A stretch of 64,000 bases of DNA from Eublepharis macularius. Its lineage: Eukaryota; Chordata; Lepidosauria; Squamata; Eublepharidae. The stretch is taken from assembly GCF_028583425.1 (NCBI RefSeq), contig NC_072800.1, positions 90,224,501-90,288,500 of the forward strand. Direction: 5' to 3'. The notes below the pieces were generated by a model. That model had not been told where the DNA came from. It did not search any database and worked only from the letters and a program-made list of their open reading frames with translations. The number at the start of each line of letters is the position of its first letter. The stretch's first letter is position 1. The position numbers and the translations under genes are program-made. This document shows positions 1 through 11,265 of this stretch, one piece after another.

Positions 1-565
1 ACCAGAAGCAAAGCTGGGGACTGGTGCTGTGGCTCACCTGATTATACTCCGCTGGAACGTTGGCGCTCCGTTGCCTCCTGCACTATGAGGAGTGGTGAAA
101 ATGAAGATAGTTTCATGCAGGTAGCTGTGTGGGTCTGCAACAGAGGAGCAAGTATCTGAGGGACGGAGCTTAAGTCTTGAAAGCTTATACTGTGGAAAAT
201 CTTGTTGGTCTTTAAGGAGCGACTGGACTTGAACCTTATGAAAATGAAAAAAATCTCTGAAGAAGGAGGAGGAACCTTTCCCCTCTTTCCCTAAGAGTGG
301 GTTGACTTGATTTATTTGTTTGCTTGTTTCATTTATCACCCACCTTTTTCACTGGTGACTCAAGGCCAGGAGCAGTCTTAGCCAATGGGCAAGAGGGACA
401 GCTGCCCTTGGCCCTGTGCTTAGCCAACCCCCCAAACGTGCCCACAGCCCACACCCTCAAATGAGGGGAGGAAAGAGGAACAGGCTCCCAACACCTGGGC
501 CATCTAGGGCTCAGGCAGCTGGGTTCTGGCAGCAGTGGGGGCTCTCAGACACTTCACATGGTACT
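1..565. other. No recognised gene
   Basis: Short open frames only, none with recognisable protein. An intron-like, unique-looking start up to about 350, then GC-rich sequence leading into the first AGGGTTGCCA-family repeat. Confidence 0.5.
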
Positions 566-781
566 AGGGTTGCCAGCTGCATGTTGGGAAATTCCTGGAA
601 ACTTTGGGGATGGAGCTTGGAGAGGGCAGGGTTTAGGGAGGGGAGGGAGCTCAGCAGGGTATAATACCATAGAGTCCACCCTCCAACACTGGCATTTTCT
701 CCAGGGGAGCTGATCTCTGTGGCCTGGAGATCAATTGTAATTCTGGGAGCTCTCCAGCCACCACCTGGAGGTTGGCAACAC
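566..781. repeat. AGGGTTGCCA-family repeat
   Basis: Begins AGGGTTGCCAGC, contains GGGAAATTCCTGGAAACTTTG and GGAGCTGATCTCTGTGGCCTG, and ends CCTGGAGGTTGGCAAC. The ends are inverted repeats, so it is probably a miniature DNA element. At least eight copies occur in the window. Confidence 0.7.
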
Positions 782-826
782 TGCATGGTACAAGACCCAT
801 TCCTTGCTTGGTCCCAGAACAGTGTG

Positions 827-1015
827 TAGGGTTGTCAAATACAAGTTGAGAAATTCCTGGAGATTTGGGAGTGTAGCCTGGGGAGGGCAGACTTTTGGGA
901 GGAGACGGAGTTCAGTAGAAAAGTGTGCCATAGTCTACCCTCCAAAGCAGCCATTTTCTCTAGGGGAACTGATCAATGTCATCTGGAGATCAGTTGTAAT
1001 TCCATGAGAACTCCA
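827..1015. repeat. AGGGTTGCCA-family repeat
   Basis: Same family and orientation as 566-781, starting AGGGTTGTCAAATAC, and lacking the last end piece. Confidence 0.6.
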
Positions 1016-1376
1016 TAGTATGATGTCAGTTCTGGGAAAAACCCACAAGTGGCATCATACCTCTCAAGGAATTGCCAGAAGTTCTCTGGTAAACCATAAA
1101 GTTTTTGGCACTTCCTAGAAAGGACTGACATCACTCCCCAAGGAAAACCCAGTGATGCCAGTCCTCTCTAGAAATCAATGAAAATGCTATGGTTTTACCA
1201 TGGAGCATCCAGAAGAGCCTAGAGAGGAGTGACATCACTTCCAGATATTTCCTGGAAGCAGGATATGGGGGGTTGCCAACAGTGTCCCCCATGTCCCCAG
1301 CCCCTTGGTCTCTTACTGGTTGTCAGGCTGGACGTGGCAACCCTCTCCCAGAATCATTAAGACCTCCTCTGCTCAA

Positions 1377-1677
1377 GGTGTCACATCCAGGTCAGCAAAT
1401 CATCACTTCCAGGCAAACAGAAGGCTACTTCCAGGCCAGCAGAAGGCCACTTCCGGGTCAGAAGAAGGTCTGCAGGAAGTCCATCCCGTTGCCTAGGAAA
1501 CTGATTGATTAGTGCCAGGCTGTCTGCAGTGATGAACCAAAAAAGAACCAAAAGAACCAGCCTAATGTTTGTGGCGGTTCATCAGAAATGGGCTCTAACG
1601 AACTGCCGGTTCACGAATCATGAACCGGCCCAGTTCGTCACAAACTTTGGTTCATATTTGGTTCGTGCCCATCTCTA
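1377..1677. mobile_element. Partial hAT-type miniature element, TAGAGATGGGCACGAAC family
   Basis: Shares internal sequence (GTCACATCCAGGTCAG, GGTCTGCAGGAAGTCCATCC) and the right end GGTTCGTGCCCATCTCTA with the complete element at 5976-6338. The left end is missing. Confidence 0.7.
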
Positions 1678-2234
1678 GTAGAAAATGCAGAACATTCGCT
1701 TCTGCAATGAAATAAGAATCCCACGACCCTATTCAGCCCTGAGGGTGGCAGTCCATTGTTCTGAATCTGTGAATGAAATCAGTTTCAGCATTCTCTCATA
1801 ATCGTCATCTCCCTTTAAAATTTCTCTAGGAGAACTGCCAGCAGTGGAATGGCTAGAAGATCAAACTGTTCTCCCTCTGGTTTCTGAGTATTGTGATTTT
1901 AAATGTGAGACGGATGTTTTGTGCAGGGACTGGCCTGTTTGTCTGATATAGAAAGGGAAAGGACATTGTTGACACTTGATGGCATATGTTATGATGGATT
2001 CTGGGCAACTAAATGAACCTGAGGTGGTGTGGCTGTGTTGTTAGGTCAGTGATTGTGTTATTAGAGTGTATTTGGGAACAAAGTTGGCCTCTTGATTTAT
2101 TACAGGCCCTACTTCCAGAGTATCTGAAGAAGTGAGCTGTGGCTCACGAAAGCTCCTACCTTACCACTAATTTTGTTAGTCTGATTGAGGCTACTGGATT
2201 CTTCCTCTTTTCCCCTGCTCCCAGAGTCAATGTT
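1678..2234. other. No recognised gene
   Basis: Unique-looking sequence followed by an AGAGTCCAGTAGCA-family piece near 2118-2200 (GAAGTGAGCTGTGGCTCACG). Confidence 0.45.
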
Positions 2235-2432
2235 AGGGTTGCCAACCTCCAGGTGGGCCTGGAGTGCTCGAATTATAACTGATCTCCAGACTACAGAGTT
2301 CAGTTTCCCTGGAGAAAATAGAAAGGGTTTTATGGCATCATATCCCTGCCGAACTCCACCCCCCAGACTTTGCTCTTCCCAGGTAATACCTTCAAACCTC
2401 CAAGAATTTCCCAACCCTGAGTTGTCAAACCT
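2235..2432. repeat. AGGGTTGCCA-family repeat, reverse
   Basis: Starts AGGGTTGCCAACCTCCAGG with GAGATCAG-like core and ends TTGTCAAACCT; opposite orientation to 566-781. Confidence 0.65.
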
Positions 2433-2972
2433 TGTCCATGTTAGGTAGTGCATTCGTGTAAATAACATGCTGTTTAAGGTTAAAGGGCATTTGCAATAGC
2501 TGGTGTTAATTCCTCAAAGTAACCATACATTTTCAATCCAGGTTCCATCCACACAGGCCAACACAGGTTTTCTGGCAATATATTCAAACTGATGTTTTTA
2601 AGCCATGTATGAGAGGAAAGTAGGAAGTTATAGGAAGAAGTTAAATTTGCAAGATTGCAAGGACAATAGAGATCCAAAATTGGTAAGACGTTCCACTATT
2701 AGTGTTTTGATTGCTGTAAAGAACACCAAATGAATAAAGAGGAGTGTTTTCTGTACATTGTTAAGAAGAAGGTACTGTCCCTGAGAGCAGGTAGGGTAAA
2801 AGAAAAACGGAAAGAATTCTGGAAATAAAAATAGTTCTGTATTGGGGTGCAGTTCTTGTACTGCATCGCAACCTTCATCTTCAGAATAAGAGAAACCATT
2901 AAAAGTCACATACCTCCGTAAATTCCTGAGACGGAGGTTGCAGTGTTGCAGAAGAAATATATTTAATTATTG
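2433..2972. other. No recognised gene
   Basis: AT-rich sequence with open frames of up to 93 codons that show no family signature. Confidence 0.45.
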
Positions 2973-2980
2973 GTAATAAT

Positions 2981-3313
2981 CAGGGCTTTTTTTCCAGCTG
3001 GAACGCGGTGGAATGGAGTTCCAACACCTCTTGAAAATGGTCACATGGATGGTGGCCCTGCCCCCTGATCTCCAGACAGAGGAGAGTTTAGATTGCCCTC
3101 CGTGCTGCTTCAGCAGCGTGGAGGGCAATCTAAACTCCCCTCTGTCTGGAGATCAGGGGGCGGGGCCACCAGCCATATGACCATTTTCGCAGAGGGCGAT
3201 TTAAACTTTAAAAAATTCCCCCCTTGTTCCAGCTGACCCAAAGTGACGTCATTGTGCAGTCCTGAGCTCCACCACTGAGTTCCACCACCTATTTTCCCAG
3301 AAAAAAAGCCCTG
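2981..3313. mobile_element. hAT-type miniature element, CAGGGCTTTTTTTC family
   Basis: Terminal inverted repeats CAGGGCTTTTTTTC and GAAAAAAAGCCCTG-like, and an exact 8-base target duplication GTAATAAT (2973-2980, 3314-3321), the hallmark of hAT transposition. An internal palindrome around GGAGATCAGGGGGCGGGGCC fills most of it. No coding capacity. Confidence 0.85.
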
Positions 3314-3644
3314 GTAATAATAAACATTAATTACAGTTTAAGGGCATCATACCTCTGTAGTTAGAGCAATATTTCTACAGATGGGGAAAGCGCCTAGAAG
3401 AAGAAAATTAGCTAGCATAACCAAAAACACTTCAGGCAGTTGCCATGAATGCGGATGCAGCTTTTCTTTTGCTAAAACTAATGGCCAGTGAGAAAAGAAC
3501 AAATTATTGATCTGTGTTGCTGTTGGGACCATATAGGCTGAGGCAGGAAACGAAGCAGGTGAAATGCTCGATCAGCTCTTTGTTGGCTCCTCTTTAGAAG
3601 GTCATTTGTCTTGCCAGTAGAACAGCTGGGCAAAGATAGCTGCA

Positions 3645-3778
3645 AGAGTTTCTGAAGAAGTGACCCGTGACTCACTAAAGCTCATTCCCTTCTGGAAATT
3701 TTGTTAGTCTTCTAGGTGCTACTGGACTCTTGCTCTTTTCTACTGCTACAGACAGACTAACACAGCTACCCATCTTGA
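3645..3778. repeat. AGAGTCCAGTAGCA-family repeat, partial
   Basis: GAAGAAGTGACCCGTGACTC, then GGTGCTACTGGACTCTTGCT and AGACTAACACAGCTACCC. Confidence 0.55.
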
Positions 3779-4017
3779 TCTGTCTCTAAGAGTTTTTGTC
3801 TTCGTCATATTCAAGGCAGAAGGGAAGAGCCAGACAGAAACGGATTAGCAGGGAGGAAACAAGGCAATTGAATATATTAAAAAAACAGGAAAGGAGGGCC
3901 ACTCCAATATGGAGTCCAGGAAAAAATGCAAAAAAACACTGGTGCAGTGGGGAAAATATTCAATTATAATTGTAGATTCCTACGTGTTAAGTATGCTGCT
4001 TTGTCAGGAGATCTTTG

Positions 4018-4189
4018 GGGGCCAAGCTAGAAGTGATGAATTACACTTGAATGGCCAGTGAACAGACTGACATGTGTTCCTCCCTGTTCACTTGTGCTCC
4101 ACTTGCACTCCACTCGATCACTAGGGAGGAATACATGTGGGTCTGTCCACTGGCCATTCAAGTGTAATTCGTCACTTCTAGCTTGGCCC
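4018..4189. repeat. Palindromic miniature element
   Basis: About 60-base inverted ends (GGGCCAAGCTAGAAGTGATG; reverse at 4130-4189) around a short centre. No coding capacity. A related end piece, GCCAAGCTACAAGTGACA, occurs at 28018. Confidence 0.7.
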
Positions 4190-4367
4190 TGAGATAGCCG
4201 TCTCCCTGTATGTTCCCACTGTGATAAAGTGATGAAAACCAAAACATATCGAGACTGATGAAATTGGATTGTCACAGGCTGTATTTCAAAGATCACAGGG
4301 GTGGTGGAGATAGTAAAAATCTAGATTGCTCCAGAGCTCAAGTCACTACCCTCTTGTTGAGATCCTT

Positions 4368-4403
4368 TAAAATAAATAAATAAATAAATAAATAAATAAA
4401 TAT
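4368..4403. repeat. (AAAT)n microsatellite
   Basis: Nine AAAT/TAAA units in a row. Confidence 0.9.
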
Positions 4404-5290
4404 TCTATTGTAAAGTTCCAGACTTTGCTTCTCTCTTATTTTTTAAATATTCTCTTTATTGTTAAATTACGTTCAATGCTGCATATAGCATTCCATCATT
4501 CCATCTTATCTTGATGGATCCTTCGGTTGTTCAGTTGTCCCAAACACACAGTCCAAGCCTTTGCCTGTTGACCCTTTTACAGCAAGTGTTTCTGGGTGAA
4601 TGAAAGGAATGCTGTTCTATTGACATTCATTAAAATCGTTTCTCAGGTTGCTAGGCAAGCAGCCAACTATTCAGGTTGGTACAGAAGTAATCAAAGGGCT
4701 CCCCAAAGCTTCCCTCGGTCACAGTAACCTTGTAAGTGATGGATGGAGGTAGCTCAGTGGCTGGTGATGAGACTGGCCAGGGGGCCAAACCTCTTGCTGA
4801 CCCTGTAGGATAGGGTTGCCAGTCCCCTGCTTACGTGGCCGGCAGGGGAGGCACGGGCCTCCCAGATGCACGCTCCTGCATGGCAAGCACACTCTCAAGG
4901 GCCCGAAGATCGGTACAGTGTGTGTGGGGGTGTTTTCTGCACCCCAGACCAGCAGTATAGGCCAGCGGTCACACAAGAGCTTGGTAGAGCAAGTCTCCTG
5001 CTATAACAGGAACTTTCCAGGGTGCACGTGTGATCACATAACCGGTTGATGACACTACTTCTGGTGCAACCTGGAAGCAGTGGCATCATGCCATGGCCAA
5101 TTGTTTAACACTCAACCATGCATAGTAGTAAGAGCTGGCCAAAAACTTAATATTTGAATCTTTTGCCATTGGGCTGCCCTCCAGCCTTTGACTGGCCACT
5201 GCTGGAAACAGGATGCTGGGCCAGTTATCTGATTTAGCTATTCACCTCTTAGGTTCTTACTGTCATGTACTGCCCACAGTCACATAGGGC
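4404..5290. other. No recognised gene
   Basis: 4420-4700 unrecognised; 4806-5100 is GC-rich and starts AGGGTTGCCAGTCCCC, resembling the GC-rich repeat family at 22018-22400. Confidence 0.4.
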
Positions 5291-5525
5291 AGTATCAGTT
5301 TGGTGTAGTGGTTAAGAGTGGCAGGACTCTAATTTGGAAAGCCAGGTTTGATTCCCCACTCCTCTGCTTGAAGCCAGCTGGGTGACTTTGGTTCAGTCAC
5401 AGCTCTCTCAGAACTCTCTCAACCCCATCCACCTCACAGGGTGATTGTCATGAAGATAAAATAGCACACTTTGTAAACTGCTCTGAGGGTGTTCTGAAGG
5501 GCGTTATAAATCGAATGTTATTATT
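5291..5525 (+). repeat. tRNA-derived SINE (Sauria type)
   Basis: Pol III A box in GTGTAGTGGTTAAGAG and B box in GGTTTGATTCC, then the conserved GCCAGCTGGGTGAC body and CACCTCACAGGGTG. Matches the known squamate Sauria SINE layout. Confidence 0.75.
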
Positions 5526-5975
5526 ATCACATATATGTTGTTCCAAGGGGATTGGTTCCTTTCAAAGGATAGATCTCTGGTGACTTTGATATTTGTGTAG
5601 CATTTGCTTTATTTACAAGTAGGGAACAGGTAGAGAACAAGGGAAGAAGATCCATTTGGAGACATCAAATTCCCAGAGAGAGAGAGGAAAGGAGGTCCTG
5701 CACCCCACAGATACTTCAGACAACTCTCAGCAGTCAGTCTTTCTGCATCTTTTGGGGCAGATAAGATCACTTTCTCAAAGTGCTAGGGGGTGCTTGAACT
5801 GAGGTATCTTGTCACAATTGGCCTCCCCAAGTGAACATCCACAATATTAGACTATTTGCATGCTGTTGTCACAGCCCCCTACTTCCACCAAAACCTTATG
5901 TACTGCTCAGAGGATAATTTTACGCCACCACCCTTTGCCCCCAAAAGGAAAGTACAGTCTCCCAAATATTGTAAG

Positions 5976-6338
5976 TAGAGATGGGCACGAACTGGAAAAA
6001 AAAGAACCATATGGTTTGTCAAATTTCACGAACCACGAACTTTCCCAAACCTGCCCCCAGTTTGCAAACTGGCTCATTTGGTTCGTGAAAATGTCACATC
6101 CAGGTCAGAAAATAGTCACTTCTGGGTCAGCAGAAGGTCTGCAGGAAGTCCATCCCCTGTTGCCTAAGAAACTGATTGATCGGCACCAGGTTGTCTGCCA
6201 TGACGAACCAAAAAATGGACCAAATGAATCAGCTGAAAGTTCGTGGCAGTTCTTCAGAAATGGGAACTGACGAACGGCTGGTTCGCGAACCATGAACTGT
6301 CCTGGTTCATCATGAATTTTGGTTTGTGCCCGTCTCTA
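5976..6338. mobile_element. hAT-type miniature element, TAGAGATGGGCACGAAC family
   Basis: Ends TAGAGATGGGCACGAAC and GTTTGTGCCCGTCTCTA, and an exact 8-base target duplication ATTGTAAG (5968-5975, 6339-6346). No coding capacity. Confidence 0.83.
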
Positions 6339-6498
6339 ATTGTAAGAGGTTTTCCCTTTCCTAGAAAAAAAAGGTTATGATTAATGCCTATGGTCAACAT
6401 ATTACCAAGGCATTTCACCATCACTACACCTTTCTCCTTTTAACTGTTCCCACTTGCAATTTCCATTTAACCCAGCATTGATTAGAGACAGAAAAGAG

Positions 6499-6704
6499 AT
6501 GGTTGCCAACTCCAGCCTGGGAAATCCATAAAGATTGGAGGGGAAGGGTTCCTTTGGAGGGTAGAATTTGGGGAGATAATCTGTGGTATACCAAAGAATT
6601 TGCTCTCTGGTTCTGCCATTTCCTCCAAGGGAACTGATCTCTGTAGCCTGGAGATTAGTTGTTACTCCTGGAGAATTCCAGGGTCCTCCTGGAGGTTGGC
6701 AACT
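6499..6704. repeat. AGGGTTGCCA-family repeat
   Basis: From ATGGTTGCCAACTCC to GGAGGTTGGCAACT with the family's GGGAACTGATCTCTGTAGCC core. Confidence 0.65.
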
Positions 6705-7249
6705 TTACAAAAAAATCTCTTATTGACTCAAAGTCTTGTCCCAGTCTCAGATACCTTCCTGGATGCATAACTGCTAAACACCCCAGCTTCTTTCTTAGGC
6801 ATTAAGCATTTCATCTTATTGACATTTGATTTCTGTAACACCCAGCTTTTTCAAATACTTTATGTAATGGTAGCAGCCGGTTTAAACAATTAAACCTTTT
6901 CCCCTATATCCACCCACAAATATGAACACATTAACCAGAACAAAACAATAAATTCAGCAATTACAACTTGTTGCAAAATCAATTATTTTTAATTCCCCCA
7001 AACATCTCCAGACAGACTTACTGTAAGAAAATTACTGAAACACTTAATCCCCCAAATAGTCCCCCCTTCCACAACAAAAATTCCACACAAGTTCTTTGTT
7101 GAGCTGTACTTCTCGTCTTGTCTTGAAACTAGGGGTATTCTTGATGATTATAAAAGAATACGCAAGTACGTTTATTGTCACTAGCAGAGTATTCTTGTTT
7201 GCCTTTGCCGGAAAAAAGATTAGGGCCAAGATTGCTTCTTCAGAAAACT
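6705..7249. other. No recognised gene
   Basis: AT-rich, no supported feature. Confidence 0.4.
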
Positions 7250-7490
7250 AATTTTCTCTGTAACTATTTGGTCTCATTTCAGATGCTTACAATTGTACTG
7301 TATTTTAATACTGGTCTGAACATTTGGATTGATTAAGGCTCTATTTTAATTGTATTTTATCTTGTTATTTTAATAACTGTATTTTATGCTTGTATGATCA
7401 ATTCCTACCTTTATTGTTTCGAACTCTGTATTGTGACGGCCTATGGCCATAAACAATTAAACCTTACCTTACCTTACCATAAGTACATTT
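7250..7490 (+). repeat. LINE 3' end with TTACC tail
   Basis: GTATTTTAATACTGG, GACGGCCTATGGCCATAAAC and the tail ACCTTACCTTACCTTACC. A similar end lies reversed at 31570-31660 (GACCATAATAATAAATTTGA on the minus strand). Confidence 0.55.
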
Positions 7491-7642
7491 ATATAAAGAG
7501 AAAGGAAAAGTTTCATTCAAAACGTCTCTTTGTGGCTAGTTGTACAAACAATCCTTCTATTTTCCTTTTGCTACTTGGGTTCCTGCGCTGATCCAAAACA
7601 TGCCTTGTTGCTAAGTCAAAACCTAACTCCCGCTAGAAGATA

Positions 7643-7831
7643 CAGTTGCCATCTCTGACTTAGGAAATTCCAGGAGATTTAGGGGCAGGGCCTGAGGAGT
7701 TGGGGAGGGGGATTTGTAGGGATGCCACACGCCAAAGCTGCCATTTCCTCCAGGGCAAACCAATCTCTGTAGTCTGGAGATCAGCTGAATTCCAGAAGAA
7801 ATCCAGGGCCATCCTGGAGGCTGGCAACCCT
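7643..7831. repeat. AGGGTTGCCA-family repeat
   Basis: From AGTTGCCATCTC to GGAGGCTGGCAACCCT, about 270 bases downstream of the stop of CYP8B copy A. Confidence 0.65.
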
Positions 7832-8098
7832 ACAAGTAAAAAGGGGCTGTTTCAAGGATGGTTGAACAGAGCCATCTTAGGCCAATTGAAGAAAGTGCAG
7901 GGGGACAGTTAGCAAAGGAAAATGGAAAAGTGAATGGGGACAGACGGAAATATTCCCCCCATAAAGTTTGCTCCTTTCTACCCTTGCCATTCCTTGTGGG
8001 TCCCAACATGCAATAACATAATGCAGGCGAAGGTGTTTTTCATTAGCTAAACTAAGGCTGGGGAGATGCATAGACATTCTATAACAACAAAAAAGCTT
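7832..8098. other. 3' flank of CYP8B copy A
   Basis: Probably holds the 3' UTR. No canonical AATAAA is present on the minus strand in this stretch. Confidence 0.4.
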
Positions 8099-9646
8099 CT
8101 ATTTTGTGCCTAACTGACAGCGTAGGCGGTATCTAAATTGGATGTCACGGACTGGCAGAATTGTTCCAAAGCCAAACTGGCTCTTATCAGCTGGAGGTAT
8201 TTCTTCTTCTCCATTAACCAATTCAATGTCAAAGTAGGCCAGCATAAGGAAAACGAACGTTTTTATTTCAGTCACGGCAAGGAAACGTCCAGGGCATTTG
8301 GATGGCCCCATTCCAAAGGGCATGTTATGGTATTTTAGTTTTTTTCCATTCTTGTAGAAGCTCTTTACAGATCCATCAAAGTTCAGAAATCGGTCATATT
8401 GGAAAGTCAGAGGCTCAGGGTAGACTTCTGGATCTATATGCATGGCCACATACGGGGAAAGCGCAATTCTGTCTCCCTTGCGGAGAGCATATTTCCTCCC
8501 ATTGTCCATCTTGAGGTCCATATCCTTTACCACAGCTCTCATCAGAATCGACTGCACTTTCAAGCGCAGGGTCTCTTCAATCACGCTCTCCAGAACTGGG
8601 CTCTTTGTTAACATCTTCCTAGTGAGATCCATCAACGGGTCACCTAATTTCACTTGCGGGCCGTTCTCTTTTAGCAGTCCATTTACTTCTTTCCTCGCTG
8701 CTTCCATGGCTTCAGGACATTTTAGCAGATGCACAAGAACCCAAAAAGAGGCCGGGCCAGTATTCGTCTGAACCGTCCAGAGAAGAAGAAAGAGGAATCT
8801 TGTTCTGATGTTTTCTGGCATCCCTTTTTCGGCCAACGTCCGTTCTTGTTCACTTACCCAGTTACTAACGTTGTATCTCTTATGTATCTTATTCACTGAT
8901 AGGATATCCCAGAAGAGATGGTATAGCTGCTGTGCTTCCTTTCTTTTCCCAGGAGCCAGTGTGTTATAGACCAGGCTGGGGACCAAGTGATCAAACTTCT
9001 GAAATTTTTCAAAGAGCATTTCAAACTGGCTAATTTCGTGATCTGTCAGTTTTGCTTTCTTTTCTGCGTGGTCATTTGACTCATGCCCAAAAAAACTAAG
9101 GAAAGAAGATTTGAAAATGGTGTTGCAGCTGTAGTGGTAGACTCCATCTTCTTGCCAGGAACTGTTCCCATCTTTGGAGCCCATTTTATGGAACATCACA
9201 GTTTGTAAGTTCTCAACCATGGCCTGATTCATAACGGCTAATCCATCTCCCATGAGATATTTTACACTTGATGCCTGAATGAGCTTATGGTCCTCTCCAG
9301 CAGGATGAAACCGAAACAAAGCCGAGACGAACTCTGATCCAAACATGTCAAAGTCCAGCTTACTTTTGGATTCTTTCACTATGGCTCCATAAGAATGAGG
9401 CTCCAGCACAAAAGTGATGAAGTGGCCTCCGATCAGAAGTGTGAAGATATCTCCATGCTTCTTTCGCATTCTTTGCAGAACTCCAAGACCGTCTTGCTTG
9501 AAATCTAGCGCATAACCCAGCCATGGAATGAAGCCTTTGTCCAAGGGAGGCTCCTTAGCTCTCCGCCTGCGGAACGCTCCCATCAAATAGAGTCCAGAAA
9601 ATAGGAACAGTAACAGAGAAAACAGCACTGTCTCCCAGGCTGCCAT
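8099..9646 (-). CDS. CYP8B1-like: CYP8B-type cytochrome P450, copy A (intact, single exon)
   Basis: The 515-residue single-exon reading frame matches the CYP8B family, whose known member adds the 12-alpha hydroxyl group to bile-acid precursors in the endoplasmic reticulum of liver cells. A hydrophobic N-terminal anchor covers about residues 4-22, followed by a basic stretch (RRRRAK) and the proline-containing hinge PPLDKGFIPWLG. The I-helix has the family's unusual TNTGPASFW in place of AGxDT. The ExxR motif is ETLR at 358-361 and the heme motif is PFGMGPSKCPGR with Cys451 as iron ligand. Length equals that of mammalian CYP8B1 within about 15 residues, and mammalian CYP8B1 is also intronless. 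The ATG at 9646 aligns with the usual family start and sits about 47 bases below a TATA box. It is clearly more distant from copies B and C than they are from each other. Family assignment is firm; orthology to CYP8B1 versus a reptile paralogue is not. Confidence 0.93.
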   Translation of the reverse strand: MAAWETVLFSLLLFLFSGLYLMGAFRRRRAKEPPLDKGFIPWLGYALDFKQDGLGVLQRMRKKHGDIFTLLIGGHFITFVLEPHSYGAIVKESKSKLDFDMFGSEFVSALFRFHPAGEDHKLIQASSVKYLMGDGLAVMNQAMVENLQTVMFHKMGSKDGNSSWQEDGVYHYSCNTIFKSSFLSFFGHESNDHAEKKAKLTDHEISQFEMLFEKFQKFDHLVPSLVYNTLAPGKRKEAQQLYHLFWDILSVNKIHKRYNVSNWVSEQERTLAEKGMPENIRTRFLFLLLWTVQTNTGPASFWVLVHLLKCPEAMEAARKEVNGLLKENGPQVKLGDPLMDLTRKMLTKSPVLESVIEETLRLKVQSILMRAVVKDMDLKMDNGRKYALRKGDRIALSPYVAMHIDPEVYPEPLTFQYDRFLNFDGSVKSFYKNGKKLKYHNMPFGMGPSKCPGRFLAVTEIKTFVFLMLAYFDIELVNGEEEIPPADKSQFGFGTILPVRDIQFRYRLRCQLGTK

Positions 9647-9692
9647 TCTTGCAGAGTTCAGGAGAAGAATGAGAGTTGCTGCCGGCTTTAGG

Positions 9693-9702
9693 CTTATAAA
9701 TA
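9693..9702 (-). promoter_or_regulatory. TATA box of CYP8B copy A
   Basis: The minus strand reads TATTTATAAG here, about 47 bases upstream of the ATG at 9646, which leaves room for a 15-20 base 5' UTR. Copies B and C have TATA boxes in the equivalent place. Function is inferred from position and sequence. Confidence 0.6.
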
Positions 9703-10375
9703 ATTTGTACCACAGCTTTGGGTGTGTTCATTTAATAGGCGCGTGTAGCAGAACAGGTCACAACAATGCATTGGCTGTTCTAAGTATCCATCAGTTTCTG
9801 GCAACTGATTGTTTGCCTGGGATTCTGTCGTCCCCAGTTGGAAGAATAGACAGAAAGTGCCAAGTCAAGCAAGATACTGTGCGTTACCAGAGTAGCAAAC
9901 TACACTTCTTCAACTCTCATTCGTAATTTAAAGACAATTTGGGGAAAGATGACTGGGCACCACCACAATATGGCTACTGCAGGGACTGGGGTATCTGAAG
10001 GATGGCCTGCTTCCATATGAACCTGTCCAACTGCTAAGATCCTCGTAAGAGGATCACCTTTGGTATCGGCTTGCCATACGCCTGCCGATGGTGGGTAAAC
10101 CTCTGCATTTAGCCCCAATCTCCTGCCCTCAAGAAACTGAGGAGCAGGGTCGGGGGCAGAAAATGGCCTCTGTAATCCCTCTGTAGGAATTTTCCCATGT
10201 TTCTATGGTCTTTACCACAGAGATTAGAGGAAATTCCCAGAGTGTCACCCAGAAGTGACATTACATCTTCTCCAAACTCCCCCCTCCCCAGGCACTATGC
10301 ACAAAATCTCCTAGCATTTCCTGAGGCATTAAGCATTAAGTTATTCAGCATACATATACTCCACCTTTCAACAGT
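9703..10375. other. Upstream flank of CYP8B copy A
   Basis: Unique-looking sequence that may hold enhancer or promoter-proximal elements. No gene seen. Confidence 0.4.
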
Positions 10376-10565
10376 TTTGTATAGTGGTTAGAGTGTTGGC
10401 CTAGGCTCAAGGAATGCACGGTTCAGATTCCCCACCTGCTGTGAAATGTATTGGGTGATCTTGGGCCACTCCAGTCATTCTCCCTCAGCCTAACCTACCT
10501 CATAGGTTTCTTATAAGGATAAAATGGAGGAGAAGAAAGTCATGTACATTTGTCTGAGTTCCTTA
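10376..10565 (+). repeat. Divergent tRNA-derived SINE
   Basis: GTATAGTGGTTAGAGTG and GTTCAGATTCC are weakened A and B boxes; the body TGGGTGATCTTGGGCCACTC follows. Confidence 0.6.
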
Positions 10566-10616
10566 GATAAAAATGCATTGAATATTAAATAAACAGTACA
10601 CAAACATTAAATAAAT

Positions 10617-10795
10617 AGAAAAGAGCAAGAGTCCAGTAGCATCTATAAGATTAACAACATTTGTGGTAGGGTAGGAGCTTTCGTGAGTCACAACTCACTT
10701 CTTCAGATCTGGCAACTGATGGTCTTATAGGTGCTACTGGACACTTGCTCTTTTAGCACTGCAACAGACAGACCAACGCAGCTACCCACCTTGAT
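10617..10795. repeat. AGAGTCCAGTAGCA-family repeat
   Basis: Palindromic: GAGCAAGAGTCCAGTAGCA at the left and TGCTACTGGACACTTGCTC at the right. Same family as 25548-26122. Partial copies lie near 2118-2200, 3645-3778 and 30585-30712. Confidence 0.65.
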
Positions 10796-11039
10796 TAAAT
10801 AAATATTTAGTACTCGTTATTTAGTATTCAAGGCAGCTTAAGAAAGTAAAAATGTGTAGTATGTATTAAAATAAAATAAATAAAAAGAGCAGCTTGATAA
10901 AACCAATAAACAACCGCACTGGCAAGACTCTGCTCAGGAGTATTCTACCAGTGTAAGAATCCGTAAGAACTCGTCTAATCCAAAAAGTCACCTGGAACAG
11001 GCAGGCTTCAACAGAGAGCGAGGCTAGTCAAGAAGGAAG

Positions 11040-11265
11040 AACATAAGAACAAAAGAGAAGCCATGTTGGAACAGGCCAATGGTCCATCCAGTCCAACACT
11101 CTGTGTCACGCAGTGGCCAAAAAAAACCCCTCAGGTGTCCTCAGGAGGTCTGCCAGTGGGGAAGGGACACAAGAAGCCCTCTCACTGATCCCCCCCCCCC
11201 AAACACCAAGTATACAGAGCATCACTGCCCCAGACAGAGAGTTCCATCTATACATGTTCTGGGGC
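11040..11265 (+). repeat. Interspersed repeat (AAGAGAAGCCATGTTGGA family)
   Basis: AACAAAAGAGAAGCCATGTT, GGCCAATGGTCCATCCAGTC, and GAGGTCTGCCAGTGGGG. Shared with 28778-29000. A common lepidosaur repeat; superfamily uncertain. Confidence 0.6.

Noticed and set aside
5291-5525. Possible tRNA genes at A/B box pairs
   Set aside because: The boxes belong to tRNA-derived SINEs with a conserved non-tRNA body; no cloverleaf with a proper acceptor stem.
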